A stretch of DNA of 64,000 nt from Sutcliffiella horikoshii (GTDB lineage Bacteria > Bacillota > Bacilli > Bacillales > Bacillaceae_I), in assembly GCF_021991925.1 (NCBI RefSeq), contig NZ_RXZI01000005.1, positions 1-64,000 of the forward strand, written 5' to 3'. Both the position numbers and the translations under genes were made by a program. The notes beneath the pieces were generated by a model that did no database searches, had not been told where the DNA came from, and saw only the letters and a program-made list of their open reading frames with translations. Of the stretch, positions 10,221 through 19,203 are shown in pieces; the first letter of the stretch is position 1, and each line of letters starts with the position of its first letter.

Positions 10221-12116
10221 ATGAAGCAAGCCTTTAAATCTAAAGTGCCTTTTATTCTTATTGCAGTTGTACTGCTTTGGGTAAAAACCTACATTGTTTA
10301 TAAAACAAGCTTTAATATTACAATTGAATCCGTTAAACAAGAATTTATCCTATTTATTAACCCGTTAAGTTTTATTTTACTGATAGCCGGCTTAGCCCTA
10401 TTCTTTAAGGAAAAGGGTATGAAACGATATTTGATCATCACAAGTTTCATCGTTTCGTTTGTGTTGTATGCAAACGCCGTTTATTACCGCTTCTTTAATG
10501 ATTTCATCACGATCCCGTTGCTTTTCCAATCTGGAAACATGAGTGATCTTGGCGGAAGTATCACAGAACTGATGACTCCAATGGACTTGTTGATGTTTAC
10601 GGACGTGGTCATCCTGATTGCTTTAGCGAAATGGACACCACAATTTGTGAGTATGTCTACCTGGAGACCGAAAGTACGTAAAATGTACTTCCTTTCCATT
10701 GTTGGTATCTTCCTGTTTAACTTGGGATTAGCAGAAACGGAAAGACCACAGCTATTAACACGTACTTTTGACCGTGAGATCCTTGTCAAAAACTTAGGGA
10801 CTTACAACTATCACGTGTATGATGCTGTGCTTCAATCCAAGACACGCGCCCAGCGTGCGATGGCAGATGGAAGTGAGCTTGCAGAAGTTCAAAACTATAT
10901 AAATGCCAATTACAAAGCTCCGAACGATGACTTGTATGGAGTTGCAGAAGGAAAGAATATCATCATTGTGAAAATGGAGTCATTACAAAGCTTTGTCATT
11001 GATAATGAGATCAATGGTGAACCAATTACTCCATTTTTGAACGAGTTAAAAGATCAAAGTTATTATTTCAACAATTTTTATCACCAGACAGGGCAAGGGA
11101 AGACGTCTGACTCTGAATTCTTATTAGATAACTCCTTATATCCTGTTGGCAGGGGTGCTGTTTTCTTTACACATGGAACAAATGATTTCCACACAGCAAC
11201 TCCTAATGCCATTCAGGAGAAAGGTTACACTCCAGTTGTGTTCCATGCAAACAACAAGAGTTTCTGGAACCGTGACGTGATGTATGACTCATTAGGATAC
11301 GAAAAGTTCTTTGACATTGCGAGCTATGATGTCAATGAAGAAAACTCTGTCGGTTGGGGGTTGAAAGATGAGGAATTCCTCAAACAATCCGTTCCTCACA
11401 TGAAGGAACTTCAACAACCGTTTTATGCTAAGTTCATTACATTGACTAATCACTTCCCATTCGTATTGGATGAAGAAGACAGATTCGTTGATGAGTTTGA
11501 TTCCAACAGTCGTACGTTAAATCGCTATTTCCCGACTGTTCGTTACATGGATGAATCACTGAAAACCTTCTTTGATGAGTTGAAAGCAGCTGGTTTATAT
11601 GAGAACTCCGTCATCATTATGTATGGTGACCACTATGGTATCTCAGAAAATCATAATGAAGCAATGGGCCAGTATCTAGGTAAAGAAGTTACTCCTTTTG
11701 ATAACGCACAGCTACAACGTGTACCTATGATTGTTCATATCCCTGGTGTCACGGATAAGAATCCTAAGGAATTTGATACTGTTGGAGGTCAAATTGACCT
11801 CAAGCCTACCATCAAACATTTAATTGGTATGGAAACGAAAAACGATATACAATTCGGTGAGGACTTATTCTCTGAAGAACGTAATGACTTTGTAGTATTC
11901 CGTGATGGAAGCTTTGTTACGGATGAAGTGGTTTACACCAAGAATGCTTGTTATGATAAAGAAACAGAAGAAGAAGTAGAGCAAGAAGCATGTGAACCAT
12001 ATATGGAAAAAGCTAAGAAAGAGCTTCAGTACTCTGATAAGATTATATACGGAGACCTACTGCGCTTTTATGATGGAACATCCATTCAACTAGATGAGAG
12101 TAAGCTTGATGAATAA
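10221..12116 (+). CDS. yqgS: Lipoteichoic acid synthase family protein
   Basis: Transfers glycerol-phosphate from phosphatidylglycerol to build lipoteichoic acid on the outer membrane face. The 631 residues consist of about five N-terminal membrane helices (1-200) and an extracellular alkaline-phosphatase/sulfatase-fold domain. Visible active-site features are VKMESLQ, the nucleophile in QGKTSDSEF (Thr295) and the metal site MYGDHYG. An in-frame GTG exists at 10143, but AAGGAGG at 10206-10212 fixes ATG 10221. The position after glcK corresponds to yqgS, one of several LtaS paralogues in Bacillus. It is monocistronic. Confidence 0.93.
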   Translation: MKQAFKSKVPFILIAVVLLWVKTYIVYKTSFNITIESVKQEFILFINPLSFILLIAGLALFFKEKGMKRYLIITSFIVSFVLYANAVYYRFFNDFITIPLLFQSGNMSDLGGSITELMTPMDLLMFTDVVILIALAKWTPQFVSMSTWRPKVRKMYFLSIVGIFLFNLGLAETERPQLLTRTFDREILVKNLGTYNYHVYDAVLQSKTRAQRAMADGSELAEVQNYINANYKAPNDDLYGVAEGKNIIIVKMESLQSFVIDNEINGEPITPFLNELKDQSYYFNNFYHQTGQGKTSDSEFLLDNSLYPVGRGAVFFTHGTNDFHTATPNAIQEKGYTPVVFHANNKSFWNRDVMYDSLGYEKFFDIASYDVNEENSVGWGLKDEEFLKQSVPHMKELQQPFYAKFITLTNHFPFVLDEEDRFVDEFDSNSRTLNRYFPTVRYMDESLKTFFDELKAAGLYENSVIIMYGDHYGISENHNEAMGQYLGKEVTPFDNAQLQRVPMIVHIPGVTDKNPKEFDTVGGQIDLKPTIKHLIGMETKNDIQFGEDLFSEERNDFVVFRDGSFVTDEVVYTKNACYDKETEEEVEQEACEPYMEKAKKELQYSDKIIYGDLLRFYDGTSIQLDESKLDE

Positions 12117-12123
12117 CTAAAAT

Positions 12124-12170
12124 AATGCTGCCATGAAGATTGGTTAAATCTTCGTGGCAGCATTTTTTGT
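12124..12170 (+). terminator. Terminator of yqgS
   Basis: AATGCTGCCATGAAGAT (12124-12140) pairs with ATCTTCGTGGCAGCATT (12148-12164), then a T run. Confidence 0.93.
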
Positions 12171-12262
12171 TTGATTTCATACCAGCTTTAAGTGCGTTCT
12201 AAAACTTTATGAACATCCATAAGTTTTAGGTATAGACGTGTTTATTAGGTGGTGAGTATACG

Positions 12263-13459
12263 TTGGACGTAGTGAGCAGAAGAGGGGATACTCTATGGTA
12301 TTTCAGTCAATTATTCCAGATACCCTTTTCATTGGTTGTGGATTCAAATAAAGATCTACCTTCAGAATCCCTTCTTACTAAAGGAGATACAATTTTCATA
12401 CCAGGTTATATCAAGTCAACTTATGAGATGAAAGATGGTGACACCCTATCATCTATAATCCATCAAAAAAGAATCCCGATGGACTTTATATTTTTGATGA
12501 ATCAAGATAAAGATCCATCGCGACTGAAACCAGGAGAAGTGATTTGTCTTCCTGAAAAAGTGTGCAGGCCAATAGTAAATCCAAAGAAGTTATATGATTA
12601 TGATACTTTTCTACATGATCTTAACAAATTAAAAGAAGTATACCCCTTCCTGGAATGTACCTCTGTTGGACAATCCGTGATGGGGAAGCCTATCCATCAC
12701 ATGAGAATAGGAAAAGGTAACAAAAAAGTTCATTGGAACGGGAGCTTTCATGCCAACGAATGGATAACAAGTGCTGTAATTATGAACCTCCTTAATGATT
12801 ATCTACTTGCCCTCACTAATGGTGTTCCACTGAGAGGGCTGCCATGCCTTCCACTATATGAAGGGACGGAGCTGTCCATTGTCCCAATGGTCAATCCGGA
12901 TGGTGTCGATCTGGTGCTTAATGGGCCCCCTAATCTGAAGCCCTTCAAACAAATGGTAAAAAAGATCAATCAAGATCGAGCAGATTTCATGGGATGGAAA
13001 GCAAATATTAGAGGGGTGGACCTGAACAAACACTTTCCTGCAAATTGGATGGTGGAGAAAGTCCGAAAGGAAGAAAAGGTACCTTCCCCACGAGATTACC
13101 CTGGAGACTCCCCTTTGACAGAGCCAGAGGCACAAGCAATGAGGGAGCTTGCAGCAAAGGAGAACTTTGACAGGGTAATTGCTGTTCATACACAGGGAGA
13201 AGAATTCTACTGGGGATACGAAGGGTTAGAACCGCCTGATAGCGAGAGGATAGCGATCGAGTTTGAGCACGTAAGTACGTATAAGAGCGTGCGATATGTA
13301 GATAGCCATGCGGGATTTAAGGATTGGTTCATACAGGAGTTTAGGAAACCAGGATTTACACTTGAATTGGGAAAGGGTATCAATCCTCTTCCATTATCGC
13401 AATATGATACAATCTACCCAAAAACATTGGGTATTTTCTTGGCTTCCTTATATCTATAA
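12263..13459 (+). CDS. yqgT: Gamma-D-glutamyl-L-diamino-acid endopeptidase (M14, LysM)
   Basis: Zinc peptidase of 398 residues that cuts the gamma-D-Glu to diaminopimelate bond of murein peptides, like endopeptidase I of Lysinibacillus sphaericus. Two LysM modules (residues about 3-50 and 53-97) are followed by the M14 domain with zinc ligands His163 and Glu166 in FHANEW, His309 in AVHTQGE, and catalytic Glu368 in TLELGKG. There is no signal peptide, so it probably acts in the cell or in the forespore/mother cell. The start is TTG 12263 after AGGTGGTGAG. The position matches yqgT. Confidence 0.92.
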   Translation: MDVVSRRGDTLWYFSQLFQIPFSLVVDSNKDLPSESLLTKGDTIFIPGYIKSTYEMKDGDTLSSIIHQKRIPMDFIFLMNQDKDPSRLKPGEVICLPEKVCRPIVNPKKLYDYDTFLHDLNKLKEVYPFLECTSVGQSVMGKPIHHMRIGKGNKKVHWNGSFHANEWITSAVIMNLLNDYLLALTNGVPLRGLPCLPLYEGTELSIVPMVNPDGVDLVLNGPPNLKPFKQMVKKINQDRADFMGWKANIRGVDLNKHFPANWMVEKVRKEEKVPSPRDYPGDSPLTEPEAQAMRELAAKENFDRVIAVHTQGEEFYWGYEGLEPPDSERIAIEFEHVSTYKSVRYVDSHAGFKDWFIQEFRKPGFTLELGKGINPLPLSQYDTIYPKTLGIFLASLYL

Positions 13460-13496
13460 GGAAGTCTTGCCATTTAGGAAAAAATGAAACGACAAC

Positions 13497-13560
13497 GTCG
13501 GGAGAAGCTGAACGGTGGGCCACCAATGGCATAAGATAGCTGAGTGGCTCCCTTTTTCCC
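13497..13560 (+). terminator. Branched hairpin ending in a T tract after yqgT
   Basis: GGGAG pairs with CTCCC just before TTTTT; inside, AGCT can pair with AGCT and GGTGG with CCACC. It probably terminates yqgT but is more branched than usual. Confidence 0.5.
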
Positions 13561-13721
13561 GTGACAGAATCACCTAAATCTTTTTAGGTTAACATTAAAT
13601 AGAGTATTTATAAACACGAGAATTCGTAAATATTACTTTAGGAATAAAAATATTTTTCTCTTGTATTGAAACCTTTCCTCCCTCATAATCGTTAGTAAGA
13701 TAGGGAAAAAGGAGGGGTGCA

Positions 13722-14852
13722 ATGAAAAGAGTCTTATTTATTATTACAATAGTTCTTTGTATGTTGTCTGGATGTCAATCTCCTCCAACCCCCAAGGAAG
13801 TCAGCAATGCACCTTTACTATCTAACCATGCGAAACCTAAACCTTTCAATCCTTTAATACTTCATAATGAAACTTTAGAAATGCTCTCGATACCTGCTGA
13901 ACAATTCAGTACTGTAGCTGAATGGCTGAATGATGAAACAATATTATATATAGAAAATGATGGAACAGGGTCTAAAGTGCTATCTTTCCATATATTGAGT
14001 GGGGAAACAGAGCTGTTCTTCGAATCAGCGGAAACCATTATTTCCGTCACTGCCAATAGTGATTTTGACCTATTTTTAATTCGTTCTGCCCCATCTTATA
14101 CAGAAGGAAAATTAAGTATCGTTTCTGATAATGGAGAATTAATAGCGGGGTGGAATTTTGTTGACTCCATTGACCTAGTTACTTCTTGGGATCCTTACAC
14201 AGGGGAAAAACTGCTGGTGTCTTCCTTTAAAGAAGATTGGTCCTATGACACCTATATTCTTGATGTACCTACACAAAATATGATAAAAAAGAATGTGGAC
14301 GACCCATTTGTTCAATGGCTGTCTGAAGAGAGAGTGGGGTTTATCAATTGGAATCAGGAAATGCCACTATTGGAAGCACCTTTTTTCTCATATAATCTTA
14401 CAACGAACGAAGCCAAAGAGATCTTGGAGAAAATAGTAACGTTTCAGTCCTATCATAAACTGTTATTTACAGTTGGAGACGTAAAAGACGAGCATATTGG
14501 ATTGTACACCTTTTATCGTCTTCCAGACTTTGAAAGCGTCTATTCTTATGAGGCACCACTTTTAACCATGTATTCCAACTACCTCATCCCTTACTCGGCT
14601 TATGTAGTGGGGACGGAAAGGTTTTTTACATTTGAGCCAATAAGTGCGGGAAGTATTGATGTATACGCGGGAGGCTTTCAATTTGTAGAGGTTGATGTTG
14701 CAGAGGGGACAAAAAAAGTATTATATGAAGATATGGAAAATAAACCGATAAAATTCTCCCCGAATGGTCTATTGTGTTTATATGGATATCAATTAGAACA
14801 AATACTGATACCATCTACGGGTGAAATGCTAAATTTAGTGGAAGTATTCTAG
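13722..14852 (+). CDS. yqgU: YqgU-like lipoprotein
   Basis: Predicted lipoprotein of 376 residues: the signal peptide ends in LSGC with Cys18 as the lipidated residue. The mature part has repeated short beta-strand patterns (WLNDETILYIEND, LFFESAETI and similar) suggestive of a beta-propeller. It starts at ATG 13722 behind AAGGAGGGG. It is followed after 15 bases by yqgV in the same order as B. subtilis, so the two are likely cotranscribed. Function unknown; the symbol rests on synteny and the lipoprotein architecture. Confidence 0.8.
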   Translation: MKRVLFIITIVLCMLSGCQSPPTPKEVSNAPLLSNHAKPKPFNPLILHNETLEMLSIPAEQFSTVAEWLNDETILYIENDGTGSKVLSFHILSGETELFFESAETIISVTANSDFDLFLIRSAPSYTEGKLSIVSDNGELIAGWNFVDSIDLVTSWDPYTGEKLLVSSFKEDWSYDTYILDVPTQNMIKKNVDDPFVQWLSEERVGFINWNQEMPLLEAPFFSYNLTTNEAKEILEKIVTFQSYHKLLFTVGDVKDEHIGLYTFYRLPDFESVYSYEAPLLTMYSNYLIPYSAYVVGTERFFTFEPISAGSIDVYAGGFQFVEVDVAEGTKKVLYEDMENKPIKFSPNGLLCLYGYQLEQILIPSTGEMLNLVEVF

Positions 14853-14867
14853 AGGAGGATCAAGGAA

Positions 14868-15188
14868 ATGGCCATAGTAGATGTAACCGTCATTCCGATT
14901 GGAACAAACGGACCAAGTGTGAGTGATTATGTAGCGGAGATTCAAGATATTCTAGAGGGATTTAAAGAAGAAGGAAAGATTAACTATAAATTAACTCCGA
15001 TGAGCACCATTATCGAAGGAGAACTTCCGACGCTTATGCACGTCATTCAAGTTATTCATGAAGCTCCCTTCCAGAAAGGCCTGCATCGGGTGGCAACCAA
15101 CATAAGAATAGATGACCGTCGTGACAAGAGTGTACAAATGGATGACAAGCTGCGTGCTGTGGAATCCAAAAGATCAAATTCAATATAA
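14868..15188 (+). CDS. yqgV: Thiamine-binding / MTH1187 family protein
   Basis: A 106-residue ferredoxin-like protein of the MTH1187/YkoF group (DUF77). The motif VTVIPIGTNGPSVSDYV at the N-terminus and the alternating strand-helix pattern are typical; relatives bind thiamine-like ligands as oligomers. AGAGGAGG lies before ATG 14868. It is the second gene of the yqgU-yqgV unit. A dispersed structured repeat begins 26 bases after its stop and ends in terminator-like hairpins. Confidence 0.88.
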   Translation: MAIVDVTVIPIGTNGPSVSDYVAEIQDILEGFKEEGKINYKLTPMSTIIEGELPTLMHVIQVIHEAPFQKGLHRVATNIRIDDRRDKSVQMDDKLRAVESKRSNSI

Positions 15189-15213
15189 AACAAACAAAGC
15201 AAAGCAACCTTTT

Positions 15214-15448
15214 GCTTGGCTCAGTTTGTAGACAAAGTTACTCAACCTTCAAGGTATGCAATAACCATATTGATCGTAGTGGAAGACGCGCAGACTCCTG
15301 CGGGAGGAAGGGACATGGGAGACCCCGCAAGGCGTAAGCCTGAGGAGGCTCCCGGACCGCCCGCGGAAAGCGAAGCGTCTGGAACGAAGATCAATAGTTA
15401 AAAGGAATCCTAAAAATAAATAGGGTTTGTCAACAGTCTGAGCCAAGC
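15214..15448 (+). repeat. Structured dispersed repeat, copy C
   Basis: Terminal inverted repeats of 23 bp (15214-15236 and 15426-15448) match at 20 positions. Nested inside are TTGATC/GATCAA (15270, 15389), GACGC/GCGTC (15285, 15375) and GGGAG/CTCCC (15317, 15349). The near-identical hairpin sequence AAGCAACCTTTTGCTTGG (15202-) and AAGCAACCTATTGCTTGG (15446-) lies at each edge. A 61-codon frame through it is not a gene. Confidence 0.9.
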
Positions 15449-15469
15449 AACCTATTGCTTGGCTTTTGC
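15441..15469 (+). terminator. Terminator at the edge of repeat C
   Basis: AGCCAAGCAA (15441-15450) pairs with TTGCTTGGCT (15455-15464), then TTTT. It shares bases with the terminal repeat. Confidence 0.75.
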
Positions 15470-15598
15470 CTACATAAAAAATCCTTTTGTTATCCTTCCT
15501 TGCCCCTGACACTTTGTACACTTTTTGTAGAAGGGAAGTATGAAGAGCTTCTTTCTTCCTGATCCGTGACAAGTTCCGCATAAAGTTTTTACTGCCAA
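15470..15598 (-). CDS. Small CxxCxGxG zinc-ribbon protein
   Basis: A 42-residue protein with two DnaJ-like knuckles, CGTCHGSG (Cys7, Cys10) and CTKCQGQG (Cys27, Cys30), expected to bind one zinc ion; YuiA of B. subtilis is built alike. Upstream in-frame codons exist, but AAGGAGG places TTG 15598 as the start. It lies next to minus-strand yqgW but separated from it by a two-way terminator. The role is unknown: such knuckles can bind RNA or other proteins. Confidence 0.72.
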   Translation of the reverse strand: MAVKTLCGTCHGSGRKKLFILPFYKKCTKCQGQGRITKGFFM

Positions 15599-15724
15599 TA
15601 TTATCGCCCTCCTTGTTAAAAAACCTTTTATCTTTATTATTTCCAAGCCGGTCACAAACTAACGAGGAATCCATATATTTTCAGTATATTCAATTATAAA
15701 TAAAATGCTTATTAACCTCTCCTA

Positions 15725-15772
15725 CACAAAAAAGAGTATTCTTCCATTAAAGGAAAAATACTCTTTTTTGTG
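15725..15772. terminator. Bidirectional terminator below yqgW
   Basis: Arms of 16 bp, CACAAAAAAGAGTATT and AATACTCTTTTTTGTG, with a 16-nt loop; A-rich and T-rich flanks make it usable on either strand. Confidence 0.88.
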
Positions 15773-15798
15773 CAAGCGCAAGGCGCTCCAATTTTTAA

Positions 15799-15972
15799 TT
15801 AGTGTGCTACAGGATAACCGTGTTGAATGATAGTCATTACGGTAAACCAACCAAACACTGCAACGGTTCCAAAAGCGAAAAGAACTCCTAGGAAGTTTTT
15901 TTCTTTCAGGGAACGGACAAGTCCTAGTACACATAAAATTGTTACAAGTCCAAAGATAATAACTAATGGCAA
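15799..15972 (-). CDS. yqgW: DUF2759 small membrane protein
   Basis: A 57-residue protein with two hydrophobic helices joined by a basic turn: MPLVIIFGLVTILCVLGLVR, then SLKEKNFLG, then a second helix ending WFTVMTIIQHGYPVAH. This is the pattern of DUF2759 proteins such as YqgW. The start is TTG 15972 with AAAGGGG eight bases upstream. Its length is below 60 codons, so it is easily missed. The position between yqgV and yqgX agrees with B. subtilis. Function unknown. Confidence 0.88.
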   Translation of the reverse strand: MPLVIIFGLVTILCVLGLVRSLKEKNFLGVLFAFGTVAVFGWFTVMTIIQHGYPVAH

Positions 15973-16075
15973 GGTTAACGCCCCTTTCAGAAATCATTTC
16001 TATTTGAAAGAAATCACGAAAAATAAAGTATGTAATGGCACATTACACTCCACTTACATTTTAAATGTTTTCTTA

Positions 16076-16561
16076 CTATTTGTCGAGGTCAAAAAATGAC
16101 ACTTCTATGTCATAAGCCTTGGCTACTTTTATAATATATTCTTTATGTTCTTTGTCAATAATATACGATTTTTTATATTGTTCCTCCATTGCGATAATGG
16201 ATTCCTCTAATTGTATAAGAAACATGTTGATATCTTCCTGTCTACCGCTTTCAATCCGAAAAATAGAAACCATATCCTGATACAGAAAGTGATTATTCTT
16301 TTCCGTTATAAAGCCATAATCAGTAAACAAGGAACTGGCAATCGGATTTTCCAATAAAGAAAGTACATAGGTTTCCTCTAAAATACAACGATCCGCAAGC
16401 ATGTTCTTTACAACCTTTGCTTCCATCGCAGTATTTGCGATAAGTAGATTGTCATCCACATCAAAAATACTGGCAATCTGTTTCATTTGCAAGAGGAGGT
16501 TCTGAAAGTATTGCGGTTTGTCATCTGCACATTGTATTTCTAATCCATACATCGACTTCAT
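16076..16561 (-). CDS. Hypothetical protein, 161 residues
   Basis: I do not recognise the family. It is a soluble acidic protein beginning MKSMYGLEIQCADDKPQYF, with long helical stretches (MFLIQLEESIIAMEEQYKK) and an N-terminal part that could form a small alpha/beta fold (IASIFDVDDNLLIANTAMEAKVV). ATG 16561 is preceded by AAAGGAA; an upstream in-frame ATG at 16585 lacks a ribosome site. It is transcribed away from yqgX, with only about 85 bp between the two starts, so the promoters must overlap or be close. Confidence 0.75.
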   Translation of the reverse strand: MKSMYGLEIQCADDKPQYFQNLLLQMKQIASIFDVDDNLLIANTAMEAKVVKNMLADRCILEETYVLSLLENPIASSLFTDYGFITEKNNHFLYQDMVSIFRIESGRQEDINMFLIQLEESIIAMEEQYKKSYIIDKEHKEYIIKVAKAYDIEVSFFDLDK

Positions 16562-16645
16562 CGGCAGTTTCCTTTCGTTTCTCAAGTTCTACTTCTTAGT
16601 GTAAAATAGATGAATAGATACTTCAAGGAAAGGTGTGGAAGAAAA

Positions 16646-17278
16646 ATGAAATGGACTCAATTGCCACTAGGGCCCTTACAAACTAATGCATATCTGTTAA
16701 TCAATGATAAGAAAGAGTGCCTTATCTTTGATCCAGGGAGCGAGGGGGATGCATTTAATGCTTATTTGGAAGAAAAGTCCCTGCAACCATTGGCAATTCT
16801 TTTAACCCACGCTCATTTCGATCATATCGGTGCGGTGGATGCGGTTCGCAGCAAGTGGGATATTCCAGTTTACATACATAAAAAAGAAAAGAATTGGTTG
16901 ATGGATCCCAGTTTGAATGGTTCTCAGTTCTTCCAGCTCGGCCCAATCAAAGCCGACCCTGCAGATCATATTATCCAGGGGGAAGAGAAATTGACATTTT
17001 CCAATTTCGAGCTTGATGTTCTCTTCACTCCGGGACATTCCCCAGGAAGTGTCAGCTTCTACCACAAAGAAAGCAAGGTAGTTTTTGCGGGAGATGCCCT
17101 TTTTGCAGGGAGTATCGGAAGAACCGATCTCCCAGGCGGTAACCACGATCAACTTATACAAAGCATACACAACAAGCTGATGACCCTACCGGAGGAGACA
17201 ACTGTTCTTTCAGGCCACGGGATGACCACAACCATAGAAAGGGAAATGGATAGTAATCCTTTCTTGAACGGCTTCTAA
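16646..17278 (+). CDS. yqgX: Metallo-beta-lactamase fold hydrolase (glyoxalase II type)
   Basis: A 210-residue hydrolase of the glyoxalase II-like group, probably splitting thioesters such as bacillithiol conjugates. It has the HAHFDH metal motif (His55, His57, Asp59, His60), GHSPGSVSFY, AGDALFAGSIGRTDLPGG and SGHGMTTTIEREMDSNPF, so the binuclear site is complete. ATG 16646 follows AAAGGTGTGG; the upstream in-frame ATG 16610 is not supported. One base separates its stop from the next start. It corresponds to YqgX. Confidence 0.93.
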   Translation: MKWTQLPLGPLQTNAYLLINDKKECLIFDPGSEGDAFNAYLEEKSLQPLAILLTHAHFDHIGAVDAVRSKWDIPVYIHKKEKNWLMDPSLNGSQFFQLGPIKADPADHIIQGEEKLTFSNFELDVLFTPGHSPGSVSFYHKESKVVFAGDALFAGSIGRTDLPGGNHDQLIQSIHNKLMTLPEETTVLSGHGMTTTIEREMDSNPFLNGF

Positions 17279-17279
17279 A

Positions 17280-18410
17280 ATGGTACCTAAGCATTTAAAA
17301 GAAAAGATAGAGAGCGCCCCTGCCCTACGTTTAGACTATGCACAATTTATGGAGGAAGTCCTCTATCATCCTGTACATGGCTATTATATGAAGGATAAAG
17401 AAAAGGTGGGGGCGAAAGGGGATTTTATTACATCAAGTAACATTCACGATATATACGGAAAAATCTTCGCCAAGCTCTTTATACACTATTTCCATGAGGC
17501 AAACATTTTGCCTGTGCTGATTGAAATAGGTGGTGGAAACGGTAGATTTGCTGCTCAACTCCTTACAGAGGTGGAAAGGATAGATCCTCTCCTCTTTGAT
17601 AAACTTGAATACATCATGGTGGAGACAAGTCCTTTTCATATTTCGTTGCAAAGAAAAGCCATTCCAAGATCCGCACGTGTTACTTATTGCCGTTCCATTG
17701 ATGAAATTCCAAAAGAAAAACACAATGGTGTTATTTTCTCTAATGAACTTTTTGATGCCCTGCCTGTTCATGTTGTGGAATGTGTAAGTGGGGTGATACA
17801 AGAAGTGTTTGTGACAATGGATAATGAGAGCAATCTGGTGGAAACAAGGATCCCATTAGTAAATCCGGCTATAAGTGATTATTTGACTTTTCATGACATT
17901 ACCCTTGTGGAGGGACAACGATTGGAAGTTCCCCTTGCAATGATTGCTTATGCGAAAATGCTGTCAAAAAAACTGGAGAAAGGGAGTATCATCACGGTCG
18001 ATTATGGTTATAGATTCTCAGATTTGGTTCATGAGGAGCGTAAAGGTGACAGTTTGAGGGGATATTTCCAACATACCATGGTGACAAATCCACTGTTGCA
18101 TCCATATGATATGGACCTCACTACCCATGTACATCTCGATGCGTTGGAAAAGGTGTTTTTAGAGCAGAGACTTGAACATATATGTACAATGAGGCAGGGG
18201 GAATTCCTGGTGGCAGCAGGGATACTTGATTATCTGCAGGAGAATCAGGATCCCAACCCTTTTTCAGAAAAAAGCAAGCAAAACAGAGCCATCCGCTCCC
18301 TCATCATGGACAGCAGCTGGAGCAACTCCTTCCACGTCCTGGTACATGAAAAGAATACAAACGTGTGGAGCGATTTATTAAATAAATCAACCAGTACTAT
18401 AATAAAATAG
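17280..18410 (+). CDS. MidA/NDUFAF7-type class I methyltransferase
   Basis: A 376-residue SAM-dependent methyltransferase of the COG1565 (DUF185) family. The signature GDFITSSNIHDIYG near residue 43, the SAM loop IEIGGGNGRFAAQLL near 83 and SNELFDALPVH are visible. Mitochondrial NDUFAF7 methylates an arginine of complex I; the bacterial substrate is unknown. ATG 17280 is one base after the yqgX stop with no strong ribosome site of its own, so translation is probably coupled. It ends just before a degraded structured repeat. Confidence 0.9.
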   Translation: MVPKHLKEKIESAPALRLDYAQFMEEVLYHPVHGYYMKDKEKVGAKGDFITSSNIHDIYGKIFAKLFIHYFHEANILPVLIEIGGGNGRFAAQLLTEVERIDPLLFDKLEYIMVETSPFHISLQRKAIPRSARVTYCRSIDEIPKEKHNGVIFSNELFDALPVHVVECVSGVIQEVFVTMDNESNLVETRIPLVNPAISDYLTFHDITLVEGQRLEVPLAMIAYAKMLSKKLEKGSIITVDYGYRFSDLVHEERKGDSLRGYFQHTMVTNPLLHPYDMDLTTHVHLDALEKVFLEQRLEHICTMRQGEFLVAAGILDYLQENQDPNPFSEKSKQNRAIRSLIMDSSWSNSFHVLVHEKNTNVWSDLLNKSTSTIIK

Positions 18411-18469
18411 AGCCCCCCCTGTTGACGGAACACATTTTTTTCGCGCGATGAATCCTCGCCGAAGCCTTC

Positions 18470-18545
18470 CTTGTCCTCTAGGAGAGGTAGCGGTAACTTG
18501 AAACCCTTTAACGGTGTGAGGCTCGCATCGCCCCGAAGGAAGCAA
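18470..18545 (+). repeat. Degraded structured dispersed repeat, copy H
   Basis: GGTAGCGGTAACTTGAAACC, GTGAGGCTC and CGCCCCGAAGGAAGC align in order with the core of copies A/B read on their minus strand, but the stems no longer pair well and no terminal repeats remain. Confidence 0.65.
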
Positions 18546-18556
18546 GACGAAATAAT

Positions 18557-18588
18557 AAAAAGCGATTGACATAAGTCAATCGCTTTTT
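18557..18588. terminator. Bidirectional terminator
   Basis: AAAAAGCGATTGAC, ATAA loop, GTCAATCGCTTTTT, lying between the convergent MidA-type gene and yqgY. Confidence 0.93.
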
Positions 18589-18607
18589 ATTGTTTAGGTA
18601 CGTATGT

Positions 18608-18853
18608 TTAATGACCACCAGATCCAGGCACCATCATAAATGTTGTCCAATACGAGAAGGCAACAAAGAAAATTGTTAAATATGCTCCGAAAATATAGAT
18701 GTACATACGTTCAGATAGCTTAAGATAACTTAATAAAATGAAGAATACCGTTTGTCCGAAGAAAAGTAAAGACGTTTGAGTCATGTGGCCAAGATAAAAC
18801 ATAACTGCAAAAATCCCTGTCCAGAAACCCATTACACGGTACATACGATCCAT
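18608..18853 (-). CDS. yqgY: DUF2626 membrane protein YqgY
   Basis: An 81-residue protein with three hydrophobic segments (MYRVMGFWTGIFAVMFYLGH, a second from about residue 28, a third near 55-72) and a short glycine-rich tail, VPGSGGH. This is the DUF2626/YqgY pattern and its position next to mgsR is conserved. AAGGAGGGG lies before ATG 18853; longer in-frame upstream codons are not supported. Function unknown. Confidence 0.9.
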   Translation of the reverse strand: MDRMYRVMGFWTGIFAVMFYLGHMTQTSLLFFGQTVFFILLSYLKLSERMYIYIFGAYLTIFFVAFSYWTTFMMVPGSGGH

Positions 18854-18899
18854 ATGTATCCCCTCCTTACGCACTAATCCTTATGCTTGTCACTTACCT

Positions 18900-18928
18900 A
18901 TTATAATGTACCAATACTTTACTTGTAA
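18900..18928 (-). promoter_or_regulatory. Sigma-A promoter of yqgY
   Basis: On the minus strand TTACAA, a 17-bp spacer and a perfect TATAAT (18900-18905). Confidence 0.72.
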
Positions 18929-19203
18929 ATAAGCGTTTGTTTCTAGTTTGTGACGATTGCATGATAAGTACATTTTTCTCCAGCCTTAGCCAGATTATAC
19001 AACTCTTTTTCTATGATTCTTATTTCCATTATAAAGCAAAAAGAAACATTCGTCTTGCATTTAAAGAGTTAATAAAACAGTTGTCGTTTTTTGTTCAAAA
19101 AAATAATTATCTTTTTGCTGTACAAAAGTTATACAAATAGTATACAATGAGATTAACATAAAAACTTATTAAAATGATCATAAAAAACGGGGAGGTAAGT
19201 AAA
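18929..19203. other. Spacer between yqgY and mgsR
   Basis: AT-rich and non-coding as far as I can judge; a 67-codon plus-strand frame lacks a ribosome site and reads as low-complexity translation. The mgsR promoter must be here, but neither a sigma-B (GTTT/GGGTAT) nor a clear sigma-A pair was found. Confidence 0.5.

Noticed and set aside
15216-15401. 61-codon frame through repeat copy C
   Set aside because: The frame follows the repeat, is not kept in other copies and has no ribosome site.
18937-19140. 67-codon frame between yqgY and mgsR
   Set aside because: No ribosome site, low-complexity Phe/Leu/Lys composition, and it lies where promoters are expected.
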